A stretch of DNA of 10,979 nucleotides from Planctomycetia bacterium (GCA_025356615.1 JANXSH010000635.1:1-10979), one strand, 5' to 3'. Shown: positions 1 through 7,494, counted from the stretch's first letter. Notes: generated by a model from the letters alone, not told the origin. Numbers and translations: made by a program.

Positions 1-4
1 TTTA

Positions 5-27
5 GGGGAGGGGGTTGGGGGGTGGGG
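5..27 (+). other. Putative G-quadruplex motif
   Basis: Four consecutive G-runs of 4, 5, 6 and 4 bases (5-8, 10-14, 17-22, 24-27) are separated by loops of 1, 2 and 1 bases. This satisfies the standard G3+N1-7 four-run pattern with unusually short loops. The G-rich strand is the plus strand, which is the template strand for the leftward DUF4132 gene ending at 111, so RNA from that gene would be C-rich here. The motif could affect transcription termination or replication, or belong to whatever lies left of the window. Folding is inferred from the pattern only. Confidence 0.6.
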
Positions 28-110
28 TCTAACCAGCGACCTCCCGTGATCCTCGAAACTACTGCTACGCTCCCAACTCGCCAAATTCTTCACAACCTCT
101 GAGTTTCGCC

Positions 111-3100
111 TCATCGCAACTGCTCCAGGATCGACGGATCCTGGATCTCATGGTCCTTTGCCAGCAGCAGCACCTTGCTGATGACCTCCGCCGTGCGGGG
201 GTCGTCGTCGAAGAACGGCAGGAAGAGCCGGCCGCGCTGTTGCGCCTGGACGACGATGATGCACAGCGAGCCACCCGGCTGACGATGCACGATGCCGCTG
301 CCCATGTGGAGCGAGTAGCGGCCCAGCTTGCCGGTGATGAGGACGTGCGTGCCCTTGACCTCGTAGTTGTCGATCTTCAGCACGGCACACGTCTCTCGGA
401 CGAGCGACTCGCGCATCTGGACGGTGCTGGCGCTCGCCTCGGGATCGACCCCGCCGACGTGAGCGACACTGACGACGAGGTCGCAGTCGCGCATCACCTC
501 GCTGAAGACGCGCGGCTGCACCTCGGCGAGCGGGAGCGGACGATAGTCACCCCGGCGGCGGAACTGGATCGTGTCCAGCGTCAGGCCCGAGACCTCGGCG
601 GCGGTCCAGCCGTGATGACTGAAGTCCACGGAGGCGACAATTCCCTCTTGATAGAACGTCTTCTCCATGCCGTCGCGGGTGTTCCAGCCCCGCCCGCCCC
701 AGAGGGCGTTCGCCTGAGCGGGATTCACTTGCTGGCTCGCATAGCGGCTCGACTTCGCGCCGTCGGCCTGCTCCTGTTTCGTGACGACGTAGAGTTCGCG
801 GAAGACCTGTTTGAACGGCTGGATGCGCTCGGCGCGGAAGCAGTCGGCCTGCCACTCGTTCCAGTCGCCCGCCGTGAACAGGTCGTGCGGGTGGGCGATG
901 CGAAGGACTTCGTCGCGCCGGACCGGCTCACGCTTGCCCTTGTAGTCCACCAGCGCCCGGCCATCCGACGTGGAGTATCCGCGAATGCCGTCGCCGATGA
1001 GGACGAGCCGCTCGAGGAGCGGGCGGATGAGCGGGTGGATGAAGAGTTGCTCGAGTTCGCGCCCCGAGAACGTCTCGCCCTTCACCATCATCGATTCGAG
1101 GGACTGCTTGACGCGCGACCCCTGTCGGCGGATGTCGGCTCGGCGCTCGAGGTGTTGGGCCATCTTCGGGTTCTTGCGGACGAGCGGGGGCACCGCCTTG
1201 AGGACGCGCTCCCCGCGCTGCACGGTCATCTGGAGCTGCGCGTCACTATCGATCGAGAGTGTCACCGTGACACCATCGGCGGTGACGGCGACCGGGCCGG
1301 CGGCGAGGTCGTTGATCGCCTTGGCCTCCATCGCCCACTCCAGGCGGATCGGGTCGGAGTAGCCTGCGGTTCGGGCCAGGTTCTCGAGGCCGATCGTCGC
1401 CGTCCTTTCGGCGTCCTCGCGTGACATCGGCGAGAGGCTCCGGGCGTAGCGGCGGTACTCGACCTGGATCTTGTAGCGCGCGAGCAACTCCGCCTCGCGC
1501 TTCGGCCCGATCGGCAGCGGAAGCAGGCCGAAGAGTCGCACGGACTCCTTGAACTTGCGTTCGCGCACCTCGTGGACGAGGTCGGCCTTCTTGACCCGGC
1601 CGAGCAACACGTCGGCGAGGCGGATCGCCTTCTTGTGCTCGTTGCCGTCACTGCCGTAGCGGGCCGCCTCGGCGAGCATGTCCCAGCGCTTCCGGCCCAT
1701 CGGCTCGTAGGCGCGGTGGAACCAGCCCGCATCGACGGCCCCCGCCGCGCGGTCCTCGTGGCTCAGCGGGGTCCGCTCGCGGATGACCCGCACCCAGGGG
1801 TTGATCGCCTGCGCGGGGGCAACGGTCACGTCGTCACCCTCGAAGTCATCGTCGATGTCGTCGAAATCGTCGTCGTCTTCCATCTCGACGGTGGGGTCGA
1901 GGCCGGAGTGGCCGCCCGGCGTGTGGGCGAGGAACCACCAGACCGCCTCCTTCATGCCCGGCCAGGCGAGGGTGTGTTCGACGTGGTCGAGCCACTGCGG
2001 CGCGGCGAAGGCGAGTTGGAGCAGGCGCTCGCGGTCGAAGCCCGCCTTCTTCGTCCGCTCGGCGAACACCTCGGGAGTGTCTTCTGGTGTGGGGCGCGTC
2101 ACCTTGGCGAGTTGGGTCAGGACGATCGCCTTGCTCTCACCGTAGCCTTGTCGGGCGAGCGGCTTCTTGGCGAGCGGTCGCAGCACGCGGAGCAGAGTCG
2201 GCAGGCCGTGCAATGCGTTGATGCAGCGGGCGGCCGTCGTTGCCGGGGTCGTCATCTCGCCGCGACTCAACTCGATCTCGAGGATGCGCTCGACGCAGCG
2301 CTCGACGACCGGGACGATCGGCGGGCAATTCACCGCCGCGAGTCGCCCGACCGTGGTCAACTCGCGCAGCGACGAGAAGTTGTCGTCATCCGGCCCGAGC
2401 ACCTGGTCGTAGAGGTCGGCTTCCGTCGTCCGTCCGGCGCGGGCACCGGCGAGGACGAGGTTCAGGTCGGGGCGCATGCGAGCGACGCCGGGGACGGGCT
2501 GGTCGCGCCAGTGCATGAGATGCCACAGCCGGACCAGCTGCGCGGGGGTTTCTTCGCCCTCGCTCTCGCGCCGGTAGCCCTCGAAGGTGTTGACCCAGCG
2601 TTCGAGCGGCGAACTCGCGCGCCAGTCGCGGTCGCGCTTCTGCCAGTTCGTGAGATCGACGACGCGCTCGCGTGCCTCCTGCGGGACGTTGGCGTAGCCC
2701 GTCTCGACGACATCGAGGAGGAAGTCCATCGCGCCGGTCGGAGGGTGGATGCGCATGAGCCAGTCGATCACGTCGCGGACGATGGGGCCGTACTTCAGTT
2801 TGACCGGCTCCTGACCGCCGACCGACAGGTCGATCCATTCGGACCAGCTCTTGCCGAACGACTTGCGGAAGCGGGTGAGCGTGGCCTTGTCCGTGTCGAG
2901 CCAGACGCTCGCGCGGAGCAACTCCAGACCGTCGTTGTCGCGCATCTTCTTGGGGCGATTCGTGAACCAGTCCTGCCATAGATCGCGCAGCGGCAGGCGG
3001 GCGATGTCTCGCTCGATCGGCTGGCCGCGATTGGGGGAGGGGAACCCCCAGGTGACGTTGCCGAGGAGCTCCTCTGTGGGGCTGTCGTAGTTTTCGATCG

Positions 3101-5063
3101 TGAGCGGCGTCTCCTTGTTCTTCTTGACGAGCGCGTCGAGATCCATGAGCAGCGCGACGACGGAGGAGGAGCAGAGCGTCACCTTGCGAGCGATCGGCTC
3201 GATGGCTTTGGATCGGCCTGCCGGGTCGGTCAGGCCGAACGAGTTCACCAGGCTCGGCTTGACGCGCTGGACATCGGAGATGATGTCGAGCTGGAGTTGC
3301 TCCTCCACGGTCGGCTCGGCGTACTTCTGCTGATACGCCGCCGCGCGCTCGCGGCACTCGGCGGGGAGGCGCTTCTTCTCGACCATGACGCGGAGCAGTT
3401 CGAGGCCCGCGACGCGCTGCGGGGCCTTCTTCGAAGCCAGCAGGCGGTCGGCGCTGGCGAGCGCGAGCGGCGGCTTCTGCTTGACGAGTAGCGTCAGCCC
3501 GGCCCGGCGCGTGTCGCCGCCCTTCTTCGTCAGCAGCCCCTCGATGACCTGGGCCTCTTCGACGCCCACGCTGCACTTGCGCAGCGCCTTTAGCGCCTTC
3601 TCGCGCACCCAGCCGTCGCGATCGCCGACGAGCCTGAAGAGTGTGTCGCGCGTCGCCGGATCCCAGTTCTTCATCTTGGCGAGCATGTCGATCAGGTTGC
3701 CGCGTTGATGGCCTTGCAGGTCGTTGATGAAGGGCAACAGCGCCGTCGCGGGGCGCTTGCCCAGGCGGTTGACCAACTCGCCAGCCACCTCGTGCCGGTC
3801 GATGTCCGTGGTCGCCCAGGGCCAGACGAGTGCCTCGCCTTCCTTGCGCTTGACCGGCATCCGTCCGAGCAGCGTGACGAGCCGGTCCCAGAGGTCCGGG
3901 CCGACCTTCGGATCGGGCAGTTCCTCGATCGCCTTGGCGGCGATGCGTAGATCCTCGTCCTCGAGGCACTTCAGCAGCGGCACCCGCGCGGCGGGCAGAT
4001 CGAGGTCATTCAGGAAGTGGACGCCGATGAAGCGGCGCTCGACGACGGGGTCGTCGAGCAGGGCGGCGGCGGGAGCGATGGCGGCGTGCGCGTCTTCCAG
4101 GGCGATGGCCCAGAGGGCGAGGTAGAGCGACTCCGTCTTGTCGATCTTCAGCGTCTCGGCGCGGGCGGCGGGGTCTTCCAGCATGCGGACGGCATGTTCG
4201 ACGGCCCGCTTGAGGACAGCGGGCGTCAATGCGTCCCACTGGAGGCCGAACCACACATCGACCGCGCGGACCGTGGCGGCGAAGCGGAGCAGATTCTTGT
4301 CGAGGATGAGGCGGAGCATCTTACGAAACGCGCCGGGGTGGGCCTCGTCCACTGCTTCGAGGATCACCTGGCGTAGCCCCTCCTGGCGCTGGGCGGCGAT
4401 GAGGAGTTTCTCGACGAACTCCCAGGCCGACGGCTTGCTACAGGTGAGCAGCGCGCGGGTGACGTGCCGGCCCATGCCGCCGATTTCGTGCTGACCGCCG
4501 GCGGACTCCTCGAGGATGGTCTGGACCTGCGGCCCGATCTCGCCGCCCCCGTCGATGGTGGCGGCAAGCAGGACACCGAGTTCGTCGGCACCGTAGCAGT
4601 GATTGAGGTAGGCCGCCCAAGTGGCGACCCAGATCACGTCGGGGTCGTATCCCTCGAGGTAGCGGAGGATGCTCTGGAACCAGTTGACGCGGATGGGCCG
4701 CTTCGCCTCGTCGTCGCCCGGAGCGCGGAACGCCTTGCGGCCGCTACCGGACTCGTAGGGCAGGCTGGAGTAGAGTTGCCAGCCGGCCTCGAGGGCGTCG
4801 GCGAGGCGCGGGAAGAGGACCGCGAAGAGGCGACGCCGGTCGGTGTCGCTCATCTTGCCGAGGTCTTCGGTCGCCTTGCTGCGTGCCTTGTACTGCTTCT
4901 CCCAGTTACGCCACGCCTTGCCTTCGGGATCGACATCGAGGAGCATCCGCCCCGTCGTCTTCAGGGCGACGGGCAGTTTGCCCAACTCGTCGATGCGGGT
5001 CTTCTTCCAGTGCTTGATCTGGAACTCTTTCAGCCGGGCCTCGGCCTGCTCGCGACTCAACAT
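111..5063 (-). CDS. Giant HEAT-repeat / DUF4132 / DUF7737-type protein
   Basis: A 1650-residue protein of unknown biochemical function, probably cytoplasmic since no signal peptide or membrane segment is visible. I chose ATG 5063 (MLSREQAEAR) because it lies 4 bp after the stop of the upstream gene, and the G-rich end of that gene supplies a Shine-Dalgarno. A frame-open extension to 5228 would only be the upstream gene read in another frame. The first half is helical with HEAT-like repeats, e.g. about residues 340-380, 470-497 and 534-566. A strongly acidic linker (EDDDDFDDIDDDFEGDD) sits near 1060-1078. From about 1235 the sequence matches my recollection of DUF4132: RLEWAMEAKA, RIAHPHDLF, QPFKQVFRELY, VFSEVMRDCDLVVSVAH and GGVDPEAS. 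The last 100 residues (LGRYSLHMGSGIVHR, RGRLFLPFFDDDPRTAEVIS) fit DUF7737. E. coli MolR and YehI are relatives and lie in the yeh cluster with a MoxR ATPase and a vWA protein; neither occurs in this window. At 1650 residues it is longer than YehI (about 1200). Confidence 0.88.
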   Translation of the reverse strand: MLSREQAEARLKEFQIKHWKKTRIDELGKLPVALKTTGRMLLDVDPEGKAWRNWEKQYKARSKATEDLGKMSDTDRRRLFAVLFPRLADALEAGWQLYSSLPYESGSGRKAFRAPGDDEAKRPIRVNWFQSILRYLEGYDPDVIWVATWAAYLNHCYGADELGVLLAATIDGGGEIGPQVQTILEESAGGQHEIGGMGRHVTRALLTCSKPSAWEFVEKLLIAAQRQEGLRQVILEAVDEAHPGAFRKMLRLILDKNLLRFAATVRAVDVWFGLQWDALTPAVLKRAVEHAVRMLEDPAARAETLKIDKTESLYLALWAIALEDAHAAIAPAAALLDDPVVERRFIGVHFLNDLDLPAARVPLLKCLEDEDLRIAAKAIEELPDPKVGPDLWDRLVTLLGRMPVKRKEGEALVWPWATTDIDRHEVAGELVNRLGKRPATALLPFINDLQGHQRGNLIDMLAKMKNWDPATRDTLFRLVGDRDGWVREKALKALRKCSVGVEEAQVIEGLLTKKGGDTRRAGLTLLVKQKPPLALASADRLLASKKAPQRVAGLELLRVMVEKKRLPAECRERAAAYQQKYAEPTVEEQLQLDIISDVQRVKPSLVNSFGLTDPAGRSKAIEPIARKVTLCSSSVVALLMDLDALVKKNKETPLTIENYDSPTEELLGNVTWGFPSPNRGQPIERDIARLPLRDLWQDWFTNRPKKMRDNDGLELLRASVWLDTDKATLTRFRKSFGKSWSEWIDLSVGGQEPVKLKYGPIVRDVIDWLMRIHPPTGAMDFLLDVVETGYANVPQEARERVVDLTNWQKRDRDWRASSPLERWVNTFEGYRRESEGEETPAQLVRLWHLMHWRDQPVPGVARMRPDLNLVLAGARAGRTTEADLYDQVLGPDDDNFSSLRELTTVGRLAAVNCPPIVPVVERCVERILEIELSRGEMTTPATTAARCINALHGLPTLLRVLRPLAKKPLARQGYGESKAIVLTQLAKVTRPTPEDTPEVFAERTKKAGFDRERLLQLAFAAPQWLDHVEHTLAWPGMKEAVWWFLAHTPGGHSGLDPTVEMEDDDDFDDIDDDFEGDDVTVAPAQAINPWVRVIRERTPLSHEDRAAGAVDAGWFHRAYEPMGRKRWDMLAEAARYGSDGNEHKKAIRLADVLLGRVKKADLVHEVRERKFKESVRLFGLLPLPIGPKREAELLARYKIQVEYRRYARSLSPMSREDAERTATIGLENLARTAGYSDPIRLEWAMEAKAINDLAAGPVAVTADGVTVTLSIDSDAQLQMTVQRGERVLKAVPPLVRKNPKMAQHLERRADIRRQGSRVKQSLESMMVKGETFSGRELEQLFIHPLIRPLLERLVLIGDGIRGYSTSDGRALVDYKGKREPVRRDEVLRIAHPHDLFTAGDWNEWQADCFRAERIQPFKQVFRELYVVTKQEQADGAKSSRYASQQVNPAQANALWGGRGWNTRDGMEKTFYQEGIVASVDFSHHGWTAAEVSGLTLDTIQFRRRGDYRPLPLAEVQPRVFSEVMRDCDLVVSVAHVGGVDPEASASTVQMRESLVRETCAVLKIDNYEVKGTHVLITGKLGRYSLHMGSGIVHRQPGGSLCIIVVQAQQRGRLFLPFFDDDPRTAEVISKVLLLAKDHEIQDPSILEQLR

Positions 5064-5067
5064 GGAT

Positions 5068-5490
5068 TCAGCCCCCCGCCAGCATGGTGAGACGGACGAA
5101 ACCGACCTTGCTGTCGGGTTGGAGGAACACCTCGGCGTCGAGGGCCATATAGTCCTGCCCGTCGATGATGACCAGGAACAGTCCGTCCTCGAACGCCTCG
5201 AGGGCGACGGCGATCGCCTCGTCCGCATCGACCTTTTGCTTCAGGTCGCGGCCGCCCATGTCGATCTTTCCTCGATTCGCCGCATCGGTGATCTCGCGCG
5301 CAGTAAGCGCCTCGACGAACTTGCGGTCCTCCTGCCGCTCCTCGAACGCCTCGACCTCGTGGCGCACGATGCGCGACAGCAGGTCGCGCAGCCGAACCGC
5401 GCCGCCCTCCACGGTGGGGGGAGAGGGGATGGAAAAGTCGGCGAACAAGGGCTTCTTCTTGCCCAGCGCCTTGCCGGAAATCGTGAGCAT
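5068..5490 (-). CDS. 140-aa protein, possible beta-grasp (ubiquitin/MoaD-like) with C-terminal Gly-Gly
   Basis: I do not recognise a named family. ATG 5490 is preceded by GGGAGG six bases upstream, which fixes the start. The N-terminus (MLTISGKALGKKKPLFADFS, residues 1-20) looks like a beta-hairpin, followed by an amphipathic helix (VRLRDLLSRIVRHEVEAF, 32-49). Charged, probably helical sequence fills about 50-102. The C-terminus (GLFLVIIDGQ, then KVGFVRLTMLAGG, 103-140) resembles the last strands and tail of MoaD, ThiS and ubiquitin, where a strand leads straight into a terminal Gly-Gly. The Gly-Gly is residues 139-140, immediately before TGA. A helical insertion of about 50 residues would separate it from ordinary MoaD/ThiS proteins (about 65-90 residues). 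It overlaps nothing and ends 4 bp before the DUF4132 gene, so the two are almost certainly co-transcribed and translationally coupled. No E1/MoeB-like or protease gene is in view. The gene call is firm; the fold is inference. Confidence 0.85.
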   Translation of the reverse strand: MLTISGKALGKKKPLFADFSIPSPPTVEGGAVRLRDLLSRIVRHEVEAFEERQEDRKFVEALTAREITDAANRGKIDMGGRDLKQKVDADEAIAVALEAFEDGLFLVIIDGQDYMALDAEVFLQPDSKVGFVRLTMLAGG

Positions 5491-5575
5491 GACATGCCTC
5501 CCGAATCGAGATAACGTGGCGATCGGGGGGGATTCTACGAGGCAATCAAGCGAATTGCCAGCCGCGTAGGCGGGA

Positions 5576-6373
5576 TCACAACTTCTTCAGCACCCCTTCA
5601 TGCAACTCCCCGTTGCTCGCCATCAGTCCGAGCCGCTGGTCTGCCCCCGAGGAGCCGTATCGGATGGGTTCCCCGTTCAATGTCGTCACCCGACCCCCGG
5701 CCTCCTCGACGAGGATGTGTCCGGCGCAGATGTCCCTGTCGTGGAAGTTCGGGTAGTGGTTGACGTAGAGATCGACCTCGCCGCGCGCCACGAGCGCCAG
5801 CTTCACCCCGGCGGAGTGCGTTTCGCGGACCTTCCTCGGCGAAAGGGCCGTCACCTGCTTCGTCACGACGCCCGGCTTCGAGTGGCTCTGCGTCAGTAAG
5901 ATCGCACCCAAGTCGGAGGTGCCGGTTACTCGGCACGGCATGCGAAGCCCGCCGCGATCGAGACGCCAGCAATCGCCGCCTCGGGTCGCGTAGGTGATGC
6001 GATCCTTCGCCGGCTCGAGGACGACGCCGACGACGACCTCGGTCCCTTCGACGAGGCCGATCATCACGGAGAATTCGGCGCTCTTCTGGGCAAAACCCCG
6101 CGTCCCGTCGATCGGGTCGATGATCCATCGCCGGGAACCGTCGCGCGAGAGCGCCGCCAGCGTCGGCGTCTTCTCCTCGGCGACGAAGGCGTCGGCGGGG
6201 AACCGGGCCGAGAGCGCCTGGAGGATCAACTCTTGCGAGTCGTAGTCCGCCTGCGTGGTGATGTTCACCTGGGCGTCGGGGATGGCGGTGAACGTGGCGT
6301 ACAACTCCATGATCCGCCGACCGGCGAGGCGGGCGGCGTCGAGGGCGGCCTGGAGTTCGATATCGTAAGGCAT
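5576..6373 (-). CDS. Inositol monophosphatase / CysQ-family phosphatase
   Basis: A 265-residue Mg2+-dependent sugar/nucleotide phosphatase of the FIG superfamily, normal in length. Visible metal-site motifs are TTQADYDSQ (39-47), EE (66-67), WIIDPIDGT (83-91, with D86 and D89) and the late Asp in RDICAG (213-218, D214), followed by EEAGGRVTTLNG (223-234). The family usually has Trp before the last Asp; here it is Arg213. The spacing around GTRGFAQKSAEFSVMIG fits CysQ (3'(2'),5'-bisphosphate nucleotidase, which removes the PAP by-product of sulfate activation) better than IMPase proper, but histidinol-phosphatase or inositol-1-phosphatase cannot be excluded. Start ATG 6373 gives a complete N-terminal helix; only a weak GAG is seen upstream. 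It is on the same strand as the DUF4132 unit, 85 bp upstream of it, and divergent from uppP. Confidence 0.88.
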   Translation of the reverse strand: MPYDIELQAALDAARLAGRRIMELYATFTAIPDAQVNITTQADYDSQELILQALSARFPADAFVAEEKTPTLAALSRDGSRRWIIDPIDGTRGFAQKSAEFSVMIGLVEGTEVVVGVVLEPAKDRITYATRGGDCWRLDRGGLRMPCRVTGTSDLGAILLTQSHSKPGVVTKQVTALSPRKVRETHSAGVKLALVARGEVDLYVNHYPNFHDRDICAGHILVEEAGGRVTTLNGEPIRYGSSGADQRLGLMASNGELHEGVLKKL

Positions 6374-6418
6374 GCGAGGATCTCTGGTGGCGGATGGACT
6401 TCCTTCTTGCTACTCTAC

Positions 6419-6439
6419 GAATTCGTGGCCCACGAATTC
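6419..6439. promoter_or_regulatory. Perfect 21-bp palindrome in divergent intergenic region
   Basis: The arms GAATTCGTGG (6419-6428) and CCACGAATTC (6430-6439) are exact inverted complements around a single C. The site lies in the 86-bp gap between the divergent CysQ-family gene and uppP, 20 bp upstream of the uppP GTG start. The dyad symmetry and position suggest a binding site for a dimeric regulator or a 5'-leader hairpin. No regulator gene is adjacent, so the protein that would bind is unknown. Confidence 0.5.
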
Positions 6440-6447
6440 ACCCTCGG

Positions 6448-6453
6448 AAAGGA
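6448..6453 (+). promoter_or_regulatory. Ribosome binding site deciding the uppP GTG start
   Basis: AAAGGA (within GGAAAGGA, 6446-6453) lies six bases before GTG 6460. It favours the GTG over the in-frame ATG at 6394, whose extra 22 residues are basic, unlike a UppP N-terminus, and would be encoded across the palindrome. Confidence 0.7.
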
Positions 6454-6459
6454 CTCCTC

Positions 6460-7296
6460 GTGACCCCCTTCGAAGCCGTCATCCTCGGAATCATCCAGGG
6501 GCTGACCGAGTTCATCCCCGTCAGCAGCAGCGCGCACCTCAAGTTCATTCCCATGTTACTCGGGTGGGAGGATCCCGGGTTGGCGTTCACGGCGGTCATC
6601 CAGATCGGCACCTGGGTCGCCTCCGTCATCTACTTCTGGGGCGACATCGTCCGGCTCTCGCGTGCCTTCTTCGTGGATCTCTCCCAGGGCAAGCCGTTTC
6701 GCAGCCCCGAGTCGCGCCTCGCCTGGTTCATCATCGTCGGCACGATCCCGATCGTCGTCGCGGGACTCGCGCTCAAGGAATACATCCAAGGCCCGTGGCG
6801 ATCGAATTACGTCATCGCCTCCAGCATGATCGGCCTCGCCCTGATCCTTCTCCTAGCCGAGTGGATGACGCGCCGCCGCGCGGTTGGCAAGGGCCTGTAC
6901 CAAATCGGCCTTACCGAGACGCTCGTCGTGGGGCTGGCTCAGATGCTCGCCCTCGTTCCCGGGTCGTCACGCTCCGGCGTCACCATCACGGCGGGCCTCT
7001 TCGCGGGCCTGTCGCGCGAGACGGCTGCGCGGTTCTCCTTCTTGCTCTCGCTGAGCGCCGTCCTCGGCGCGGGGCTGTATCAGCTCTACAAGGAACGCGA
7101 CGCACTGCTGTCGAGTCGATCCAATGTCCTCAACCTTTCCATTGCTACCGTCGTTTCGGGGATCGTCGGCTACGCCTCGATCGCGATCCTCCTGGCGTTC
7201 CTCCGCCGCAACACGACGATGGTGTTCATCGTGTACCGCATCGCCCTGGGTTTGACGCTCCTGGGCCTACTATATCGGGGCGTGTTGAAGCCCTGA
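6460..7296 (+). CDS. uppP: Undecaprenyl-diphosphatase UppP (BacA family)
   Basis: A 278-residue integral membrane enzyme that dephosphorylates undecaprenyl diphosphate to regenerate the lipid carrier for peptidoglycan and other wall polymers; overexpression gives bacitracin resistance in other bacteria. Both family signatures are intact: QGLTEFIPVSSSAHL at residues 13-27, containing the (E/Q)xxxE motif (Q13, E17), and PGSSRSGVTI at 167-176 with the conserved Arg171. Several hydrophobic segments are evident (about 90-105, 118-134, 193-210, 226-248, 254-272), and the length is typical. GTG 6460 is used as start because of its Shine-Dalgarno and the canonical MTPFEAVILGIIQG beginning. It is transcribed divergently from the CysQ-family gene; no co-directional partner follows closely. 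Confidence 0.95.
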   Translation: MTPFEAVILGIIQGLTEFIPVSSSAHLKFIPMLLGWEDPGLAFTAVIQIGTWVASVIYFWGDIVRLSRAFFVDLSQGKPFRSPESRLAWFIIVGTIPIVVAGLALKEYIQGPWRSNYVIASSMIGLALILLLAEWMTRRRAVGKGLYQIGLTETLVVGLAQMLALVPGSSRSGVTITAGLFAGLSRETAARFSFLLSLSAVLGAGLYQLYKERDALLSSRSNVLNLSIATVVSGIVGYASIAILLAFLRRNTTMVFIVYRIALGLTLLGLLYRGVLKP

Positions 7297-7374
7297 CTTA
7301 TCGATGGTAACTGGGGGGGCGCGGAACAGACGGCACGACCCAGGATGACTTGGCCGCGTCCTCTAATTTCTAAA

Positions 7375-7401
7375 TTCTTCGTGTTCTTCGTGTTCTTTGT
7401 G
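7375..7401 (+). repeat. 9-bp tandem repeat, three TTCTTCGTG units
   Basis: The units are TTCTTCGTG (7375-7383), TTCTTCGTG (7384-7392) and TTCTTTGTG (7393-7401). Arrays of this type (TTCGTGTTC...GTGGT, or the complement CACGAAGAA) recur in intergenic DNA of many environmental bacteria, including planctomycetes, from my general knowledge. Read through in frame it would give Phe-Phe-Val repeats, but that is not a credible protein. The array sits 9 bp before the truncated Gfo/Idh copy. Confidence 0.7.
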
Positions 7402-7410
7402 GTGAAAAAC

Positions 7411-7494
7411 ATGATCCGCATCGGTATCGCAGGCATCGGGTTCATGGGCCACATCCACTTCCTTGGCGCGCAGAAGCTCCGTGGCGCAGCGGTC
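7411..7494 (+). pseudogene. 5' fragment of a Gfo/Idh/MocA oxidoreductase gene
   Basis: These 28 codons begin at an ATG and match the first 28 codons of the intact oxidoreductase at 8441-8524. I count 70 of 84 bases and 26 of 28 residues identical (differences Arg14His and Arg21Gln). Ten of the twelve changed codons are synonymous, so the copy diverged while still selected as protein, then lost everything after the first strand and glycine loop (GIAGIGFMG). After 7494 similarity stops abruptly and the frame closes at TGA 7525-7527. No Shine-Dalgarno is visible upstream. Translation of the remaining 38-residue peptide is not expected to give a functional enzyme. Confidence 0.8.

Noticed and set aside
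27..50. Minus-strand sequence CACGGGAGGTCGCTGGTTAG resembling a tRNA variable region and T-arm
   Set aside because: The T-loop lacks TTCGA, the T-stem has a mismatch, and no convincing anticodon arm or acceptor stem can be built from the flanking bases. A decayed tRNA or attachment-site scar is possible but unsupported.
150..4500. Long plus-strand open frames opposite the DUF4132 gene (for example 150-1424 and 1572-2981)
   Set aside because: They are antisense shadows produced by GC-rich codon bias of the 1650-residue gene. The minus-strand protein has recognisable conserved motifs throughout, and the plus-strand translations have none.
6394..6459. ATG 6394 as a longer start for uppP
   Set aside because: It adds 22 basic residues atypical of UppP, overlaps the palindrome, and lacks a Shine-Dalgarno. 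GTG 6460 has AAAGGA at six bases and the normal N-terminus.
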